Below, in pieces: positions 34,848 to 45,200 of a stretch of 64,000 bases of DNA. Numbering within the stretch: position 1 is the stretch's first letter; each line of letters begins with the position of its first letter. The stretch is taken from assembly GCA_016177735.1 (NCBI GenBank), contig JACOUS010000030.1:248001-312000 (forward strand). The letters are read 5' to 3'. Under the pieces are notes generated by a model. The model was given only the letters and a program-made list of their open reading frames with translations. It ran no database searches and had not been told where the DNA came from. This stretch comes from Ignavibacteriales bacterium. GTDB taxonomy: Bacteria; Bacteroidota; Ignavibacteria; Ignavibacteriales; Melioribacteraceae. The translations under genes were made by a program, and so were the position numbers.

Positions 34848-35606
34848 CTAAATCAATTTCATATCTCTCAGAAACGGAAATTTATTTCGCGTCTCGTTCA
34901 CCAAACTCAAATCAAATTCGCACTCAATAATTTTTTCTTCGTTTTCGCACATCACAATTTCATTTCCCATCGGGTCGAACACCGCACTGCACCCGTTGTA
35001 TTTGTGTTGCGTATCTTCACCGACTCTATTTGCGCCGATCACAAAACATTGGTTTTCAATTGCACGAGCTTTCAACAAAGTTTTCCAATGCTCAATTCGG
35101 GGGATGGGCCAGTTTGCAATGTTGATAATTAATTCAACTCCTTCTTTTGCATACAAGCGGTATAATTCCGGAAAGCGTAGATCGTAACAAATTGTTAAAC
35201 CGATTTTCACATTGCCGATATTTGTAACAACTATTTCTTTCGATGCGCGGTAGTAAACATCTTCTTTGCCGTAACTGAACGGATGAATCTTTCTGTAGCG
35301 TGCAGCAATCAATCCTTTATAAAAGTGAACGAGTGAATTATAAAAACCTTCTTCTGTTCGTTCGATTATTCCGGCAAAAACATTTGTATCGAGTTCGTGC
35401 GAAACATTCATGAAAAACCTTGTTGATATGCCGTCGATATCTTCTGCAAATTTTTCAGCACTCATCGTAAAACCGGTTAATGTTAGTTCCGGAAAAATTA
35501 TCAGGTCCGGTTTGCCGTTATAATTGCCCAGCAGCTTTTCAATTTTTTTGATGCTGCTTAACGGATTTTCCCATTCGGGTGTGTATTGAACGATTGCGGC
35601 TTTCAT
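34848..35606 (-). CDS. Carbon-nitrogen hydrolase (nitrilase superfamily, omega-amidase-like)
   Basis: 252 residues from ATG 35606 (an in-frame start at 35633 would add nine basic residues). The Glu-Lys-Cys triad is visible: Glu in FPELTLTGF (~45), Lys in YRKIHPF (~108) and Cys in GLTICYDLRFPELYR (~141). Sequence around the cysteine matches the omega-amidase/YafV branch, which hydrolyses 2-oxoglutaramate or related amides in metabolite repair. Cytoplasmic. It is alone on its strand and divergent from the SpmAB-like gene. Confidence 0.85.
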   Translation of the reverse strand: MKAAIVQYTPEWENPLSSIKKIEKLLGNYNGKPDLIIFPELTLTGFTMSAEKFAEDIDGISTRFFMNVSHELDTNVFAGIIERTEEGFYNSLVHFYKGLIAARYRKIHPFSYGKEDVYYRASKEIVVTNIGNVKIGLTICYDLRFPELYRLYAKEGVELIINIANWPIPRIEHWKTLLKARAIENQCFVIGANRVGEDTQHKYNGCSAVFDPMGNEIVMCENEEKIIECEFDLSLVNETRNKFPFLRDMKLI

Positions 35607-35712
35607 TAAGCGACCCCTTTTTTGTCGTTTCAAATTTATGGAATCAAAATAAAAATGTCTTTTTCAAAAAGAATAATTATTTTTTCGCAACCTTTTACAG
35701 CAATAGGCAAAA

Positions 35713-37320
35713 ATGCTAAACTATATTTGGCTTGCACTCCTATTTATCGGCATTGCAACTGCCGTAACCACTGATATTTCCGATACTGCTGCCAATAAAT
35801 TTCAGAACGGTGAAAAGCTTTACGTCCTTACAAAATTTGATCATTCAAAAATTGATTCCGAAAAAGTTTTTAATGCCGGCATTTACGTGAGCACGAAGGT
35901 GTTCAACGATTTTTATCGCACCAAAGAAAAAGAGAACATTTTGCAGACGGCAAAATTCTCTTACAACAAAGAAGAAAAAAAATTTGCTGTCTTTATCGAG
36001 GTTGATGAAAAGAGTCCGGCAATCTGGAAAGAGATGGCGAGCGCATCGGGCAACGAAAAAGATTTGACCGGCAAAATTATTTTACGTGAACGAATCGATT
36101 CGGTTTACTACACAGCTTCTTTGATACTTGAAGCCGTTTCATTTGTAAAAATGAAAGACGTTACAAACGCCGCAATTGATTACGCCGCCAATGCGGTAAA
36201 AATCGCGTTAGGGCTGATCGGCATAATGGCTCTCTGGCTCGGCATCATGAAAATTGCAGAGCAAGCCGGATTGATTTCAATAATTGCAAAGAGTGTAAAG
36301 CCGTTAACGAAATTTTTATTCCCTGATGTACCGCACGATCATCCGGCAATCGGTTCGATCATCATGAATATTTCTGCGAACATGCTTGGTTTGGGAAATG
36401 CCGCAACTCCGTTCGGACTCAAAGCGATGGCAGAACTCGATTCGTTGAACCCCGAAAAGGGAACAGCAACAAATGCGATGTGCACTTTTCTTGCGATCAA
36501 CACAGCCGGATTAACTTTGATACCGGCAACAGCAATTGCAATACGCGCATCTGCCGGAAGCAGTGACCCGACAATTATAATCGGCACATCTTTTTTCGGG
36601 GCGCTGTGCGCAACATTAACCGGCATTGCCGCAGCTAAAACATTGGAAAAATTTTCGATACCAAATTTTAATTTTGCGGCGTGGTTCAAATCCAACTTGA
36701 AATTTCTTTCCGCATTTTTAATTACTGCCGCAGCAATTGTTTTTCTCTTTACATCCGGCGCACTCAGTTTATTTGAAGGCGGGATGATCAAATCAATAAT
36801 ACAGATTGTGTCAACTCTTGCGATCCCTTTAATCATTTTAACATTTGTTACTTACGGTGTTTTCAAAAAAGTAAAACTGTATGAAGTTTTTGTTGAAGGT
36901 GCCAAAGAAGGATTTAATGTCGCCGTAAAAATTATTCCGTATCTCGTTGCAATGCTTGTTGCAATCGGAATATTCCGCGCGGGCGGTGCAATGGATTTTC
37001 TTGTTTTGATTTTGTCGCCGGTTACAAATTGGATCGGAATGCCGGCAGAAGCATTGCCGATGGCTTTGATGCGCCCGCTTTCGGGAAGCGGTTCGCTCGG
37101 AATTATGTCTGAAATTATTTCAGTACACGGTGCGGATTCATTCATCGGCATTTTGGTCTCAACAATTATGGGAAGTACCGAAACGACATTTTATGTTTTG
37201 GCGCTCTACTTCGGTACGGTTGGTATTAAGCGAACAAGGCATGCGGTTACAGCCGGTGTTCTTGCGGATATTGCCGGCATTCTTGCAGCTCTATTTATTG
37301 TTAAACTTTTGTTTGGATAA
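35713..37320 (+). CDS. SpmA-SpmB-like nucleoside-recognition (GATE) membrane protein
   Basis: 535 residues. An N-terminal helix (YIWLALLFIGIATAVTTDI) and ~110-residue soluble region are followed by two Gate/nucleoside-recognition domains: the first at ~150-310 (NMLGLGNAATPFGLKAMAELD, of which GLGNAATPFG is diagnostic) and the second at ~370-530 (LMRPLSGSGSLGIMSEI, STETTFYVLALYFG). In Bacillus these are two proteins, SpmA and SpmB, involved in spore dehydration; in non-sporulating bacteria the fused form is common and its substrate is unknown. The next gene starts 6 bp after the stop, so they are co-transcribed. Confidence 0.85.
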   Translation: MLNYIWLALLFIGIATAVTTDISDTAANKFQNGEKLYVLTKFDHSKIDSEKVFNAGIYVSTKVFNDFYRTKEKENILQTAKFSYNKEEKKFAVFIEVDEKSPAIWKEMASASGNEKDLTGKIILRERIDSVYYTASLILEAVSFVKMKDVTNAAIDYAANAVKIALGLIGIMALWLGIMKIAEQAGLISIIAKSVKPLTKFLFPDVPHDHPAIGSIIMNISANMLGLGNAATPFGLKAMAELDSLNPEKGTATNAMCTFLAINTAGLTLIPATAIAIRASAGSSDPTIIIGTSFFGALCATLTGIAAAKTLEKFSIPNFNFAAWFKSNLKFLSAFLITAAAIVFLFTSGALSLFEGGMIKSIIQIVSTLAIPLIILTFVTYGVFKKVKLYEVFVEGAKEGFNVAVKIIPYLVAMLVAIGIFRAGGAMDFLVLILSPVTNWIGMPAEALPMALMRPLSGSGSLGIMSEIISVHGADSFIGILVSTIMGSTETTFYVLALYFGTVGIKRTRHAVTAGVLADIAGILAALFIVKLLFG

Positions 37321-37326
37321 AAATTT

Positions 37327-38277
37327 ATGAAAGTTTTTATCACGCGGAAATTTCCGGGTGAACCGGAAAAAATTTTGAAAGCGGAAGGATTCGATGCATC
37401 GGTTTATCAAAGTGAAGAACCGGTGCCGCGAAATGAATTTTTGAACAAGTGTAAAAATGCCGATGCAATTATTACGTCACTCACGGATAAAGTTGATAAA
37501 GAAGCGCTCGATACATTTACAAAATGTAAAGTTGTTGCGAACTATGCAGTCGGTTACAACAATATAGATGTTGATTACGCCCGTAAGAAAAAAATAATAA
37601 TAACAAATACGCCGGATGTGTTGACCGATGCAACTGCAGATGTTGCCGCATCGTTAATTCTTGGATGTGCGAGAAGATTGCGGGAAGGTGAAGCAATAAT
37701 GCGTGCTGCCGATTCAATTAATTGGAAACCTTCGTTTCTTCTCGGCTTGGAATTGAAAAACAAAACATTGGGAATTATCGGTGCGGGAAGAATCGGACAA
37801 GCAACCGCAAAAAGAATGCATGGTTTTGGGTGTAAGATTATTTATTTCAACCGCTCCAAAAAAGAAAATTTTGAAAAAGAAATCGGTGCAAAGAAAGTTT
37901 CGTTAAATACTCTATTAAAAAATTCCGACATTGTTTCTGTGCATCTTCCATTGAACGAAAAAACATTTCACCTTTTGGATGAAGAGAAATTAAAACTGCT
38001 GAAGCCCGACTCGATTATTGTTAACACTTCACGCGGAGAAGTAATAGAAGAAATGGCATTGATAAAACTTTTGAAGAAGAAAAAAATATTCGGTGCCGGA
38101 TTTGATGTTTACGAGGGCGAACCGAAAATAAATCCCGAATTGCAAAAACTCGATAACGTGTTTTTGCTTCCTCACATCGGCAGCGCAACAATTGAAACCC
38201 GTTTTGCGATGTCGGCACTGTGCGTGCAAAATGTTACAAATGTTTTGAAAGGGAAGAAGCCGGTAACACCGGTGTAA
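37327..38277 (+). CDS. D-2-hydroxyacid dehydrogenase (glyoxylate/hydroxypyruvate reductase-like)
   Basis: 316 residues. NAD site LGIIGAGRIGQATAKRM (~148-164); catalytic Arg in NTSRGEVI (~235), Glu in YEGEP (~263) and His in LPHIGSAT (~281), all in place. The YNNIDVDYARKK and TPDVLTDATADVA stretches resemble glycerate dehydrogenase/glyoxylate reductase. It reduces glyoxylate or hydroxypyruvate with NAD(P)H. Follows the SpmAB-like gene by 6 bp. The basic residue pair NRSK after the second strand (RSKKENF) hints at NADPH preference. Confidence 0.9.
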   Translation: MKVFITRKFPGEPEKILKAEGFDASVYQSEEPVPRNEFLNKCKNADAIITSLTDKVDKEALDTFTKCKVVANYAVGYNNIDVDYARKKKIIITNTPDVLTDATADVAASLILGCARRLREGEAIMRAADSINWKPSFLLGLELKNKTLGIIGAGRIGQATAKRMHGFGCKIIYFNRSKKENFEKEIGAKKVSLNTLLKNSDIVSVHLPLNEKTFHLLDEEKLKLLKPDSIIVNTSRGEVIEEMALIKLLKKKKIFGAGFDVYEGEPKINPELQKLDNVFLLPHIGSATIETRFAMSALCVQNVTNVLKGKKPVTPV

Positions 38278-38331
38278 TCATGAGATGTGAGAAAATATTT
38301 CTTTGTTGTAATAAAATTTGAAAAGAAATAG

Positions 38332-38412
38332 ACCACAGGTGATGCGGATTAAACTGATTACCACTGATAAAATTCGTTCTAATCCGTTTCTCTATTAAAT
38401 CCGTGTACTATT
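38332..38412. repeat. Degenerate inverted repeat with ATCCG motifs
   Basis: CGGATTA (38345-38351) pairs with TAATCCG (38380-38386), and a further AAATCCGTGT follows at 38398. This resembles the decayed 'GGATTA...TAATCC' dispersed repeats of this phylum. The rest of the 243 bp gap between the dehydrogenase and ald genes has no ORF or clear site. Confidence 0.35.
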
Positions 38413-38520
38413 ACGGTGTAGGTTTAGCATAAAGAGTTTTGGTAGGAATGGCAAAATTCTTTTCTTGCGGTAAGAAGATTCATTTAGCTATTTTTCGTAC
38501 AAACATAAATGTGAATTAAT

Positions 38521-39642
38521 ATGCGAATAGGAATTCCGAAAGAAAGTCATCAAGAAGAAAAAAGAATTGCACTGGCGCCAGCCGGTGTTGATGCACTTGT
38601 AAAATCCGGTCACACTGTTTTTATTGAAACCGGTGCCGGTGCCGACAGCCATTTTACCGATGAAGAATTTAGAAACGTCGGCGCGAACATTGTCTATAAT
38701 GTTGAAGAAGTTTATCAGCGTTCCGAGATGATTGTGAAAGTTGCACCGCTAACGGAAGAAGAAGCAGACATGCTTCAGGAAGAGCAGACAATTTTTTCAT
38801 TTCTCTATCTCGCAGTCGGCAAGAAAAATATTATCGAAAAGCTACTCAAGAAAAAAATTACTGCAATTGCTTACGAGTTAATTGAAAAAGACGATCAGCT
38901 TCCGATACTTCAATCGATGAGCGAAATTGCCGGGCAGCTTGCAATACAAATGGGTGAAAGATTTTTGGGAAGCGATTTCCCGAACAGCCGCGGAATTTTG
39001 ATGGGAGGCATTGCCGGAGTAGCGCCCGCTGCCGTAGTTATTCTCGGCGCGGGCGTGGTTGGCTTTCATGCCGCTCAAGCCGCTCATGCAAGAGGCGCGC
39101 ATGTTATTGTGCTCGATAAAGATTTACGCAGACTGAAAAGAATCAAAAATGATATTTCGCAAAACATCACAACTGTTGCGGCAAATCCGTACACAATTGC
39201 ACGAGGTGCTAAGTTTGCAGATCTGCTAATCGGTGCTGTTCAAATCAAAGCGGAAAAAACTCCGAATCTTGTTACCGAAGCAATGGTAAAAACAATGAAG
39301 AAAGGCGCTGTTGTTGTCGATGTATCGATTGATCAAGGCGGATGTGTTGAAACGAGCAGACCCACTTCAATATCCGATCCGGTTTTTATTCTGCACAATG
39401 TTATTCATTATTGCGTGCCGAATATGCCGGCGCTTGTTTCGAGAACCGCGAGTTACGGATTAACAAATGTTTCGCTTGAATATATTCTTGAAATTGCAGA
39501 CAACGGTTTATCGCGCGCGCTGCTCGGCAATAACGGACTTGCAAAGGGAGTCTGCACATTTAGCGGCTTCTGTTCTAATGAAAGTATTGCAGAAGCATTT
39601 AATATCGAATACCGCCGGCTTCATTTATTCTCTACAAATTAA
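38521..39642 (+). CDS. ald: Alanine dehydrogenase
   Basis: 373 residues, typical length. RIGIPKESHQEEKRIALAPAGV at the N-terminus (split as GIPKESHQEEKR and IALAPAG), NAD site VVILGAGVVGFHAAQAAHARGA (~175), KKGAVVVDVSIDQGGCVETSRPTS (DVSIDQGGCVETS, ~265-277) and HYCVPNMPALVSRTAS (~303), all diagnostic of Ald and separating it from the related transhydrogenase alpha subunit. It interconverts alanine and pyruvate with NAD, and so assimilates or releases ammonium. No Shine-Dalgarno is visible. The CoA transferase gene begins 13 bp downstream. Confidence 0.93.
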   Translation: MRIGIPKESHQEEKRIALAPAGVDALVKSGHTVFIETGAGADSHFTDEEFRNVGANIVYNVEEVYQRSEMIVKVAPLTEEEADMLQEEQTIFSFLYLAVGKKNIIEKLLKKKITAIAYELIEKDDQLPILQSMSEIAGQLAIQMGERFLGSDFPNSRGILMGGIAGVAPAAVVILGAGVVGFHAAQAAHARGAHVIVLDKDLRRLKRIKNDISQNITTVAANPYTIARGAKFADLLIGAVQIKAEKTPNLVTEAMVKTMKKGAVVVDVSIDQGGCVETSRPTSISDPVFILHNVIHYCVPNMPALVSRTASYGLTNVSLEYILEIADNGLSRALLGNNGLAKGVCTFSGFCSNESIAEAFNIEYRRLHLFSTN

Positions 39643-39655
39643 ACAGAGTTAATTA

Positions 39656-41008
39656 ATGACACTCGAACAAATCAAAATTGAAAAACCACTCAATGCACTG
39701 TGGATTAAAAAGTATAATGCAAAGCTGATGTCTGCCGATGATGCCGTGAAGGTGATAAAGTCAAACGATAAAATTATCATACAGCCGGGTTGTGCCGCAC
39801 CGCTTGAATTAATTAAAGCGATGGTGAGAAGAAAAGATGAATTGAGCGATGTAGAAATTTATCACATACTTGTTGTTGGGGATCTTCCGTATGTTCAGCC
39901 GGGAATGGAAAAACATTTTAAGCACAAGGCGTTTTTTATCGGCGGCAATACAAGAAATGCAATCAACGAAGGACGCGCAGAATTTATTCCGATATTTCTT
40001 TCCGAAGTAACGATGCTTTTTAAACGCGGAGTTATTCAAGCCGATGTTGCATTGATTCATGTTTCTCCGCCGGATGAACACGGCTTCTGCAGTTACGGGA
40101 TAGACGTGGGCAATATTAAAACTCCGGCAGAGAAAGCAAAATGTATAATTGCACAAGTGAACAAACGGATGCCGCGCGCGTTGGGGAACAGTTTTATTCA
40201 TGTGAACAAAATAGATTTCCTTGTTGAAGTTGATCAACCGCTGATGGAACTTCCGCAGATCGATCCCGATGCTGCGAAAGAAGAGCTTGAGATTTATGAT
40301 AAAATCGGGAAACATATTTCTACATTGATTGAAGACGGCTCCACTTTACAAATGGGCATCGGTGCAATCCCGGATGCAGTATTAAAATATCTGCACGATA
40401 AAAATGATCTCGGCGTTCACACCGAAATGTTTTCAGACGGACTTGTTGATCTTGTAGAAGCCGGAATTGTTAACGGCGAGAAGAAAACTTTGCATCCGGG
40501 GAAGATTGTTGCCGGTTTTGTACTCGGTACAAAAAAATCATTTAACTTTATCGATAACAATCCGATCTTCGAATTTCATCCGCAAGAATATGTTAATGAT
40601 CCTTTTTTGATTGCGAAGAATTATAAAATGGTTGCAATCAATTCGGCAATCGAAGTTGATTTGACCGGTCAAGTTTGCTCGGATACAATCGGCACAAAGT
40701 TTTACAGCGGTATCGGCGGGCAAGTAGATTTTGTGCGCGGTGCGGCTCATTCCGAAGGCGGCAAACCGATTATCGCTCTGCCTTCGGCAACACGCGATTT
40801 GAAGTTCGGCAAAATTACTACAATGCTGAAACCCGGTGCCGGAGTTGTTACTTCTCGCGGCGATGTTCACTACGTTGTTACCGAATACGGCATTGCATAT
40901 CTTTTCGGAAAATCGATTCAGGAAAGAGTGCGCGCGTTGATAGAAATTGCTCATCCGGTTTTTAGGGACGAGCTTACAGAATTCGCAAGAAAAATTTATC
41001 ACATATAA
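39656..41008 (+). CDS. Acetyl-CoA hydrolase/transferase family CoA transferase
   Basis: 450 residues of the Cat1/4-hydroxybutyrate CoA-transferase family. Catalytic glutamate is Glu257 in GVHTEMFSDGLVDL; other motifs are IQPGCAAPLELIKAM (~43), MGIGAIPDAVLKYL (~235) and IALPSATRDLKFG (~370), GVVTSRGDVHYVVTEYG (~398). It moves CoA among short acyl groups such as acetate, butyrate or succinate. Co-directional and 13 bp behind ald, suggesting amino-acid fermentation or overflow acetate handling. The specific acid pair cannot be told from sequence. Confidence 0.88.
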   Translation: MTLEQIKIEKPLNALWIKKYNAKLMSADDAVKVIKSNDKIIIQPGCAAPLELIKAMVRRKDELSDVEIYHILVVGDLPYVQPGMEKHFKHKAFFIGGNTRNAINEGRAEFIPIFLSEVTMLFKRGVIQADVALIHVSPPDEHGFCSYGIDVGNIKTPAEKAKCIIAQVNKRMPRALGNSFIHVNKIDFLVEVDQPLMELPQIDPDAAKEELEIYDKIGKHISTLIEDGSTLQMGIGAIPDAVLKYLHDKNDLGVHTEMFSDGLVDLVEAGIVNGEKKTLHPGKIVAGFVLGTKKSFNFIDNNPIFEFHPQEYVNDPFLIAKNYKMVAINSAIEVDLTGQVCSDTIGTKFYSGIGGQVDFVRGAAHSEGGKPIIALPSATRDLKFGKITTMLKPGAGVVTSRGDVHYVVTEYGIAYLFGKSIQERVRALIEIAHPVFRDELTEFARKIYHI

Positions 41009-41013
41009 TAATG

Positions 41014-41032
41014 CCCTTCCCTTTGGGAAGGG
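41014..41032. repeat. Hairpin repeat directly before the PPP phosphatase gene
   Basis: CCCTTCCC (41014-41021), loop TTT, GGGAAGGG (41025-41032), then TTGGGATGGGC. The stem sits in the 40 bp between the CoA transferase stop and the ATG at 41049 and overlaps the translation-initiation region, so it may act as a terminator or reduce initiation. It has the look of a dispersed repeat of this phylum. Confidence 0.55.
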
Positions 41033-41048
41033 TTGGGATGGGCTTTTA

Positions 41049-41738
41049 ATGATTGCAGTCATCGGCGATATTCACGGATGCTTTTACACTCTTCTTGAAC
41101 TTTACGGCAAGATTTTAAAAAGCTACAACGGAATACAAGTATATACAGTCGGCGATCTTGTTGACCGCGGTAATCACAGCTACGAAGTTGTGAAATTTGT
41201 TTTGGAAAATAATATTATGATGACTCCCGGCAATCACGATTACATGTTTTATTATTTCTTTAAAGATCCGTCAAGCGTGTTTGCACGTTCGTGGCTCTTC
41301 AACGGCAACGAAACAACTTTGGAATCGTACGAGAATCATCAGAACGAAATGTTTACGCATCTCGAGTTTATTAAATCCGTACCACTCTATTATAATCTAA
41401 CGGATTGTTTTATCTGCCACGCCGGCATTTCGTACCAGTATGAAAAATCATTGCCCGAAAATTTCCAAAATAATCTCGATGCACTCGATCCGTTCATTAA
41501 AAATGATTTAAAGACTGATAAAGGAGTTTTGTGGACACGCGACCCGCTGCTCAATCTCGGCAAACTTCAAATTGTCGGTCACACAAAACAAATGGAGATA
41601 ACATTGGTTGAAGATTCGAACGCACTTTATATCGATACCGGTGCATGTGTCGGCAATAAACTTTGCGCGGTTGTTGTTCACGAGAATAACATAATTGAAA
41701 CGATTGAGGAAAAAACACATTTGAACGACATCATCTGA
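41049..41738 (+). CDS. PPP-family serine/threonine phosphatase or diadenosine tetraphosphatase-like
   Basis: 229 residues from ATG 41049; in-frame codons farther upstream lie inside the preceding gene. Metal-site motifs GDIHG (residues 6-10), GDLVDRG (~38-44) and GNHDY (~63), then CHAGIS (~122) and GHTKQ (~179), define the PPP phosphoesterase family. Size and order fit the bacterial PrpA/ApaH-like group. It hydrolyses phosphoproteins or dinucleoside polyphosphates; the sequence does not decide. Last gene of the ald-CoA transferase group, but a hairpin separates it. Confidence 0.88.
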   Translation: MIAVIGDIHGCFYTLLELYGKILKSYNGIQVYTVGDLVDRGNHSYEVVKFVLENNIMMTPGNHDYMFYYFFKDPSSVFARSWLFNGNETTLESYENHQNEMFTHLEFIKSVPLYYNLTDCFICHAGISYQYEKSLPENFQNNLDALDPFIKNDLKTDKGVLWTRDPLLNLGKLQIVGHTKQMEITLVEDSNALYIDTGACVGNKLCAVVVHENNIIETIEEKTHLNDII

Positions 41739-42279
41739 TATAACTATTTGAAATGGGAGTGATGGCTATACCAAGGCTTGTGGCAATTAAAAAAGACGAT
41801 AAAATTTTTTTGCGAGTATGATTTAAAATAGCCGCGACATTCGAGTCATGGGAAAGAATAAAAAAACTGATGCGGTTTCAACCGCAATTTATAATACTAA
41901 TTCCGGCTAAAGCCGTTTTTGATTTTTAAATTTATACCACGAGATATCACCGTTTTGCGGGATTCCGCATTCGCGGAAAATCTCGTTGCAATTTTCTTTT
42001 GTTATTAATAATTAACTGTCGCTATCTACAGTAGGCTTTATGTATGAACTCCTCAATGAGGCTTTAGTCCCGGTTTTGATAACTTAGCGGGTTATCCAAT
42101 TTTTATCTCCGTCAAAAAGTTTGGGGCGGCAACGAGACAGATAAATGAATTGCAAAAGAAAAAATTTTTAATAATCTTTGTCACGAACATTTAAGGAGGT
42201 TTATCGAATAATCTATACAATAATTATTTCCAATAATCAGTAGGTATTTACTATTTCTTCCGAACAAAAAAATATTCTG
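41739..42279. repeat. 541 bp repeat-rich gap upstream of sprA
   Basis: No ORF. Contains TGCGGTTTCAACCGCA (41871-41886), CGGCTAAAGCCG (41904-41915), ACGAGAT (41939-41945)/ATCTCGT (41980-41986) around GGGATTCCGC, CCTCAATGAGG near 42052, and AAAGTTTGGGGCGGC (42116-42130), which matches the ends of the 14513-14671 palindrome. It is a pile of decayed dispersed elements. AAGGAGG at 42192 is far from the sprA start, and no promoter is evident. Confidence 0.6.
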
Positions 42280-45200
42280 ATGCACGCGGTCAAGATTTTA
42301 TTGCTGCCTATCTTGATTGCCGCAGTTGTAAGTTTATTCGGTTTTACAAACCAGGTACAATCTCAATTTGGCAAACAGCTTCTGCTCGATGCGTGTTTTA
42401 ATTATATCAATGAATTGGGACAAGCAGAAGGGTTGACCATCACGCCGCAAAAAACCGGGAAAGATTTATCAATAATAGAAGCGCCTCCGCCGGTTACGAA
42501 TTTTGCTCTCCCCGATACAACAATAAAAGGCGATACAATAAAACTTGCCGATACAACGCATGTTGTACTTTCCAAAAAAGATTCTTTGCTATTAAAAGCC
42601 AAACAAGATTCTCTCAAGAGAATTGAATTACTATCGCAAGATTCTACCGCACGTTTAAAATATTTTAGAGCCGAACGTTCTGATTACTATTCCGTACTGT
42701 TCAGAACGAAAAAAACTTCGGCGTTTTTTGTTCAGCCGTCTGCCGCATCTGTAATTCGCACTGCCGAACTCGATTCAACCGGGACTAAAGTAATTATAAA
42801 AGAAAAAATTGCCGGGCAAGAAGCAAAAGTTTTTCTGGAAATTCCGCTTGAAGAATATATCAAACTGCGACTTGAAGCAATTGACCGCGATCTTTGGGAA
42901 CAGCAAGGTTACAAATATGAAATCAAATCCGATAAAAAAGATTTGAGTCAGTTACTTACGGATATAACAAACATAGAAATTCCTCTGCCGAGTACATCGA
43001 TCTTGAGCATTTTCGGTCCGCCGAAAATTAATTTAAAGATTTCCGGTTCGGTAGATATTCACGGTGCATGGCGGAACGAAACAACAACCGGTGTTACTAC
43101 TTCGGCGTTCGGCAATACGCGCAATGAACCGGACTTCAAACAACAAGTACAGATTAATTTGAGCGGCACGATTGGCGATAAACTAAATCTTTCTGCCGAC
43201 TGGAATACCGAAAGACAATTTCAGTACGAGAACCAGTTAAAAATAAAATACACCGGTTATGATGATGAAATAATACAAAGCATCGAAGCCGGTAACGTAT
43301 CATTGCAGACCTCTCCGCTTGTTGGTGGAAGCGAAGCATTGTTCGGTGTAAAAGCTTTGATGAAAATGGGACCGTTTAGTTTAACGGCACTCGCTTCGCA
43401 AAAGAAAGGCGAAGTTCAGGAAGTTTCGGTAAGCGGCGGTTCGAAATCGCAAACGTTCACAATCAGAGCATACAATTATTCGCAAAACCATTATTTTATT
43501 GATTCAATGTATGCAAACAAAGCTCTCAATATTTTTAATGATTACTATGGAAATCCAACCGCAGTAATTAACCGTCAGGAACTGCGTGTGAAAGATATTG
43601 AAGTTTGGAAAAGTGTAACCGGCTTAACAAATAAAGAAACTGAAAGAAAGGCAAACGCATTTATTGATCTTAAAGACAAAAAGAATGACAATTATGAAAG
43701 TAGAAGAAATAGCGGCGAGCAGTCGATAGCCGGTAGGCAAGAAGTTGGGGGACGATTTGTTAAATTAACAGCCGGAACAGATTATACTATGCATGATGCG
43801 ACCGGTTTTATAAGCTTTAAAACTCAAATTCAGGACAACGAAGCTATTGCTGTTGCTTATAGAACTGAGGGACCAACGAGCGGCAAAGAAGATGATGTTT
43901 ACTACGGCGAGTTGCTAAAAGATGTTCAAGGTGATTCGACAATCATAGTGTTAAAACTGATCAAACCAAAAAATTTGCAGCCTCAGTTCAAAGACGCGTG
44001 GAAATTGCAATTAAGAAATATTTACCCGATCGGCGGAATGGAAATTCAGAAAGAGGGATTTGAACTCGATATCAAATATGAAGTGAGCGGCAGCGAGGCA
44101 CAGTCCGAAGATAACGGTGTAAAATTTTTACAAGCATTTGGCTTGGATAAATATGATGCGAGTGGTTCAATTGCTACACCCGACGGCAATTTCGATTTTG
44201 ACGAAGGAAGAACAATTCTCTCAGCTACCGGCGAAATTATTTTCCCGGTACTTCAGCCTTTTGGCGATGACTTCCCGTCTACTCTTAATCCTGATTATAA
44301 ATACGATGCCGTTTACGACACTACTGTTAATGGCGCGCAAGATGTTAAAGCCAAAGATAAATTTATTATAACCGGAAAATATTCTGCATCAACTTCTTCT
44401 GTTTACAATGTAGGATTTAACGTTGTTGAAAATTCCGTGAAAGTTTATTTGGATAACCAGCTCTTGCAAGAGGGCGCAGATTATTCTGTTGATTACAATC
44501 TCGGTCAGGTAATTATCAGGAACAGCAATGCGGTACAACCGGGCAGAAATCTTAGAATCACTTATGAACAGAACGATCTCTTCCAGCTTGCATCAAAAAC
44601 ATTAATCGGTCTGCGCGGCTTGTATGAATTTAATAAAGAAACAACACTCGGTTTTTCGTTCTTGAATTTGAACCAGCAGACATTAAGCGATAAAGTTAGA
44701 ATAGGCGAGGAACCGCTCAACAATTCTATTTATGGTGTCGATTTCAAAACGAGTGTTCAGCTTCCATTTATTACAAAGGCACTCGACAAAATTATTTCAA
44801 CAAGTGCACCTTCAAGCTGGACTTTGAATGCCGAGTATGCTTATATAAATCCGGACCCGAATACAAAAAAGAGTACTGTCGCAAGCGACCAAGAGCAAAG
44901 TATTGCTTACATTGACGATTTTGAGGGAACGAAAAAGACGATCCCGATTGGAGTTGGATATACATCGTGGAAAGATATCAGCGTGCCGGATAGTCTTCCC
45001 TACATTTCTAAACTGCCTCTGATGACTCCAATGGCTGATGTTTTCCAAAGCCCGATCGATGCACAGATGAATTACAAGGCAAAAGCATACTGGTATAATA
45101 TTCCGCGCGGCGGAGTTTCTGTTGATACATTATTCGGCGGAAGAAGACAAGCAACAAGAGATCAAAATGTAGTTACGGTTTTGGATTTAGTCTATTTGCC

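Noticed and set aside
35713-37320. Possible frameshifted fusion of two spm genes
   Set aside because: One continuous frame with good composition throughout; fused SpmA-SpmB proteins are common.
39809-41062. Two long minus-strand frames inside the CoA transferase gene
   Set aside because: No family features, Cys/His/Phe-rich translation, fully explained as shadows of the plus-strand gene.
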